Positions 44,080 through 47,919 of a stretch of DNA of 47,919 nt are shown one piece after another. Origin of the DNA: Burkholderiales bacterium (GTDB lineage: Bacteria > Pseudomonadota > Gammaproteobacteria > Burkholderiales > UBA11063); NCBI GenBank assembly GCA_019748155.1, contig JAIEPY010000059.1, positions 1 through 47,919 on the forward strand, written 5' to 3'. The notes under the pieces were generated by a model. The model worked only from the letters and a program-made list of their open reading frames with translations, ran no database searches and was not told where the DNA came from. Position 1 is the first letter of the stretch; each line of letters begins with the position of its first letter. The position numbers and the translations under genes are program-made.

Positions 44080-45708
44080 CTACATATCGCTGTATTGCGG
44101 ACCTGAGCCAGCTTCAGGAACAGTCCACGTGATATTTTGTCCGGGATCTTTGATATCACAAGCCTTACAATGCACACAATTTTGTGAGTTAATTTGCAAG
44201 GTTGGTTCACCGTGCTGTTTGACAATTTCGTATACGCCTGCAGGGCAGAATTTAGTCTCTGGCGCAGCATAGTCCATCAAATTAAGCTTGATAGCTTGAT
44301 AATGATCTTTGAGCACCAAATGTACTGGCTGGCTGTCATCGTGAGTTAGATTTGCCAAGTGAACTGATGATGCTTTATCAAAACTTACTTTATTATCATG
44401 CGGTGGATACGTTAAGGGAATAAATTTGGATTTATGCTGTGTTCGTTGATGATCGGCATGTTTGATCGATAATGTCCACGGAGCATTGCCACATAAGATA
44501 TATTTTTCAAACGTGGTATAAATTAATCCGATAATTCGCCCATATTGAAACGCTGGACGGATATTGCGAACGGCTTTGAGATCTTTGTAGAGCCAACTAG
44601 CTTTGAATAGTTCGGCGTAAGTATTAGCAACTGTTTTTTCATGGCGAATAGCATCCATTACGGCTTTTGCACCAAGCATTCCGGATTTCATTGCATTATG
44701 CACCCCTTTGATTTTTGGTATATTTAGGAATCCAGCACTATCGCCAACCAAAATTCCACCTGCAAAACTTAGTTTTGGTAAAGCTTGCAATCCACCTTCG
44801 ACAACAGTACGCGCGCCATATTCCAAACGTTCACCATCTTCTAATAAATAGCGAATTTCTGGGTGTTGTTTGAAACGCTGAAATTCTTCGTAAGGATTAA
44901 GGTATGGATTTTTATAATCTAGAGCGGTAACTAATCCGATTGACAGCAAATTATCATTTAAGTGATAAACAAACCCACCACCATAAGTGCTTTTATTTAA
45001 TGGATAGCCAATAGTATGCAATACGCTGCCGAGAGAGTGTTTTTTGCTGCTAATGCGCCAAATTTCTTTGATTCCCAGACCATAGGTTTGTGGTTGTGAA
45101 TCTTTATCCAAAGCAAATTTGGCAATGATTTGTTTACTAACTGAACCACGACAACCTTCGGCAAAAATAGTTTGTTTGGCACGGATTTCAATTCCCATTT
45201 GATAATTGGCAGTTGGTCGTCCTAAACGATCTAGTCCCATATCTCCGGTGATGATTCCTTTGACAGTGCCATCTTCAATGATTGCTTCTTTGGCGGCAAA
45301 CCCGGGGTAAATTTCCACTCCGATTGATTCGGCGTATTCGGCGAGTTTGCGACACAGCTGACTCAAGCTGATAATATAATTACCGTCATTGCGCCAATCA
45401 CGTGGAATTGGCATAGTATAGCTTTTTTGTGCGCCCATAAAAGCCAAACGTTCATGTTTAACTGCGGTAGTAACTGGAAAATCAAGCTCTTGCCAATTGG
45501 GAATTAATTCGTTTAAACCACGTGGGTTCATTACGCAGCCTGAAATAATATGTGAACCAACCTCGCTACCTTTATCCAAGATGCAAACGCTAATTTCACT
45601 ACCATTTTGCTCAGCTAACTGTTTGAGGTGAATTGCACTTGCCAAACCAGCAGGTCCGGCACCAACAACGACTACGTCGTATTCCATTACATCACGTTGT
45701 ACTGTCAT
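44080..45708 (-). CDS. Electron-transfer flavoprotein-ubiquinone oxidoreductase
   Basis: A 542-residue ETF-QO that passes electrons from reduced ETF to ubiquinone at the inner membrane. The N-terminal FAD motif is VVVVGAGPAGLASAIHL with DKGSEVGSHIISGCVMNP. The middle part has FAGGILVGDSAGFLNIPKIKG. The C-terminal 4Fe-4S domain has all four Cys in KFCPAGVYE and NCVHCKACDIKDPGQNITW. It follows obgE by six bases and may be co-transcribed with it. The ETF subunits are not in the window. An ATG at codon 8 is an alternative start. Confidence 0.94.
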   Translation of the reverse strand: MTVQRDVMEYDVVVVGAGPAGLASAIHLKQLAEQNGSEISVCILDKGSEVGSHIISGCVMNPRGLNELIPNWQELDFPVTTAVKHERLAFMGAQKSYTMPIPRDWRNDGNYIISLSQLCRKLAEYAESIGVEIYPGFAAKEAIIEDGTVKGIITGDMGLDRLGRPTANYQMGIEIRAKQTIFAEGCRGSVSKQIIAKFALDKDSQPQTYGLGIKEIWRISSKKHSLGSVLHTIGYPLNKSTYGGGFVYHLNDNLLSIGLVTALDYKNPYLNPYEEFQRFKQHPEIRYLLEDGERLEYGARTVVEGGLQALPKLSFAGGILVGDSAGFLNIPKIKGVHNAMKSGMLGAKAVMDAIRHEKTVANTYAELFKASWLYKDLKAVRNIRPAFQYGRIIGLIYTTFEKYILCGNAPWTLSIKHADHQRTQHKSKFIPLTYPPHDNKVSFDKASSVHLANLTHDDSQPVHLVLKDHYQAIKLNLMDYAAPETKFCPAGVYEIVKQHGEPTLQINSQNCVHCKACDIKDPGQNITWTVPEAGSGPQYSDM

Positions 45709-45714
45709 GCTTAT

Positions 45715-46955
<1,241 letters not shown>

Positions 46956-47072
46956 CATTTATTTACCCTATGTGCTTAGTATCATATCTGGTAAATTTAT
47001 CTAATATTATGTTTTAATATCACAAAAAAGATATAATTACTTACTTAGCTTTGATTATAATCGGAGTCTGTT

Positions 47073-47687
47073 ATGAAATTTAGGCAAAATATTCTAACTT
47101 CTCTATTGGTTAGCTTAATTACAATTTTTACAGTTAATGCGGAAGAGTGTAACTACCAGCAGTCAGTTAATAGTGATTTTAGCTATCGAGATAGTCTGCC
47201 ACAATATTCAAGTCCTAATTATAGGGATAGCTGGGGACCAAGACCTGTTCGCTATCCAGCTCCGCAAATTCCATCTGCTTGTGATCCGGTAAAATGGCAG
47301 CAACAGAGAATTATTGCCGTTGCCGAGAAATATATTGGCCTACCCTACAAGCACCACCATGTACCTGAATTTGATGATGGCGCTGGAGCTGGACTTGATT
47401 GTTCTAATTTTACCTCATGGGTATATAACTACGGTCTTGGTATAAAAATTAATAGCGATATTACCAAGCAAGCAAATACGGCAGGGCGAGTGCTCGCGCC
47501 AGAAGAAGCTTTGCAACCGGGAGATTTATTATTCATCCGTACTATGGATGATAGCAGGATTTCGCATGTAGTAATTTATATTGATTCTGAGCATATCATT
47601 GATGATCATGCCAGTGGGGTTAAAATCCGCGAGTTTAAAGGATGGTACAAGAATCATTTTGCCTATGCTCGCAGAATTATAAATTAG
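47073..47687 (+). CDS. Secreted NlpC/P60 (C40) cell-wall peptidase
   Basis: A 204-residue exported protein with a signal peptide of about 23 residues ending VNA. A Tyr/Pro/Ser-rich spacer (about 30-70) leads to the NlpC/P60 domain (about 76-204). The catalytic set is C110 (LDCSNFTSWVYNYG), H165 (ISHVVIYI) and a polar H179. PGDLLFIR and GLPYKH are family marks. It probably cleaves peptidoglycan peptides in the periplasm. It is divergent from obgE. The ribosome site is GGAG. Confidence 0.9.
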   Translation: MKFRQNILTSLLVSLITIFTVNAEECNYQQSVNSDFSYRDSLPQYSSPNYRDSWGPRPVRYPAPQIPSACDPVKWQQQRIIAVAEKYIGLPYKHHHVPEFDDGAGAGLDCSNFTSWVYNYGLGIKINSDITKQANTAGRVLAPEEALQPGDLLFIRTMDDSRISHVVIYIDSEHIIDDHASGVKIREFKGWYKNHFAYARRIIN

Positions 47688-47805
47688 CCATACATATTTT
47701 ACCGCTTAATTTTTTGTAAAAGATAAAACAGTTTGCATAAAATTTCTATGGCATTATGCTTAGATTGATGTGTATTTTGCTTGTGTGTTAATGAATGGAG
47801 CTGCT

Positions 47806-47886
47806 ATGGATTTTTTGCTACCGGGGTCGGGTAATATTCTTAATGTTACTACTCAGCCCCCTAATAAACCCCAGCGTTTAGGTTGA
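47806..47886 (+). CDS. Possible small protein, 26 residues
   Basis: A short frame (MDFLLPGSGNIL and on, ending PQRLG) has a GGAG ribosome site at five bases. A TTGCAT (47733-47738) and TATGCT (47755-47760) pair is a possible promoter upstream. No homologue is recognised. It could be a leader peptide for a gene beyond the window edge. It may also be chance. Confidence 0.3.
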   Translation: MDFLLPGSGNILNVTTQPPNKPQRLG

Positions 47887-47919
47887 GTAGTATGCTAAAA
47901 TTCCCACAGAGTAAATAAT

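Overview
This is an AT-rich proteobacterial chromosome segment. It carries a 13-gene complex I operon with separate nuoC and nuoD, preceded by tpiA, secG and tRNA-Leu(GAG). NuoB, NuoD and OxyR read most like betaproteobacterial (Neisseriales-like) proteins. That assignment rests on recall of the families, not on a search.

Left accessory end (1-2838): a short HipA/HipT-type kinase toxin, a secreted alpha/beta hydrolase and a RelBE-type toxin-antitoxin pair. They are separated by short dispersed repeats, including two copies of a toxin-antitoxin-like promoter and a ~95-bp palindromic element. Next (2869-5707) comes a three-gene efflux operon: a membrane fusion protein and two half-size FUSC proteins. 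The first FUSC gene contains an in-frame 99-bp copy of the palindromic element. On the minus strand (5681-8889) lie yciB, two tandem uridine-phosphorylase-like genes and oxyR.

Central core (9234-25530): tpiA, secG, tRNA-Leu and nuoA-N. Between nuoE and nuoF sits a foreign outer-membrane beta-barrel gene interrupted by one in-frame stop. The operon ends in a clear terminator. A surface-sugar operon follows (25641-31589): a WbpB/WlbA-type dehydrogenase, rfbA, rfbC, rfbB, rfbD and a WbpA/TviB-type UDP-sugar dehydrogenase. It would supply dTDP-L-rhamnose and the first steps towards UDP-GlcNAc3NAcA-type sugars. A second family of long palindromic repeats occurs upstream of tpiA and between rfbB and rfbD.

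Right part: an internally duplicated outer-membrane barrel and a lipoprotein (minus), guaC (plus), a divergent MHS-type transporter (minus), and mazEF with a near-consensus promoter and an operator-like palindrome. An IS110-family element with a likely bridge-RNA leader abuts a KAP-family membrane P-loop NTPase. A two-TM protein of unknown function follows, flanked by a decayed and an intact copy of ynfA. The NTPase region is the best candidate for an undescribed (possibly defence) function. The window closes with ETF-ubiquinone oxidoreductase, obgE and a secreted NlpC/P60 peptidase.

All names come from motifs seen in the translated sequence. No database search was possible.
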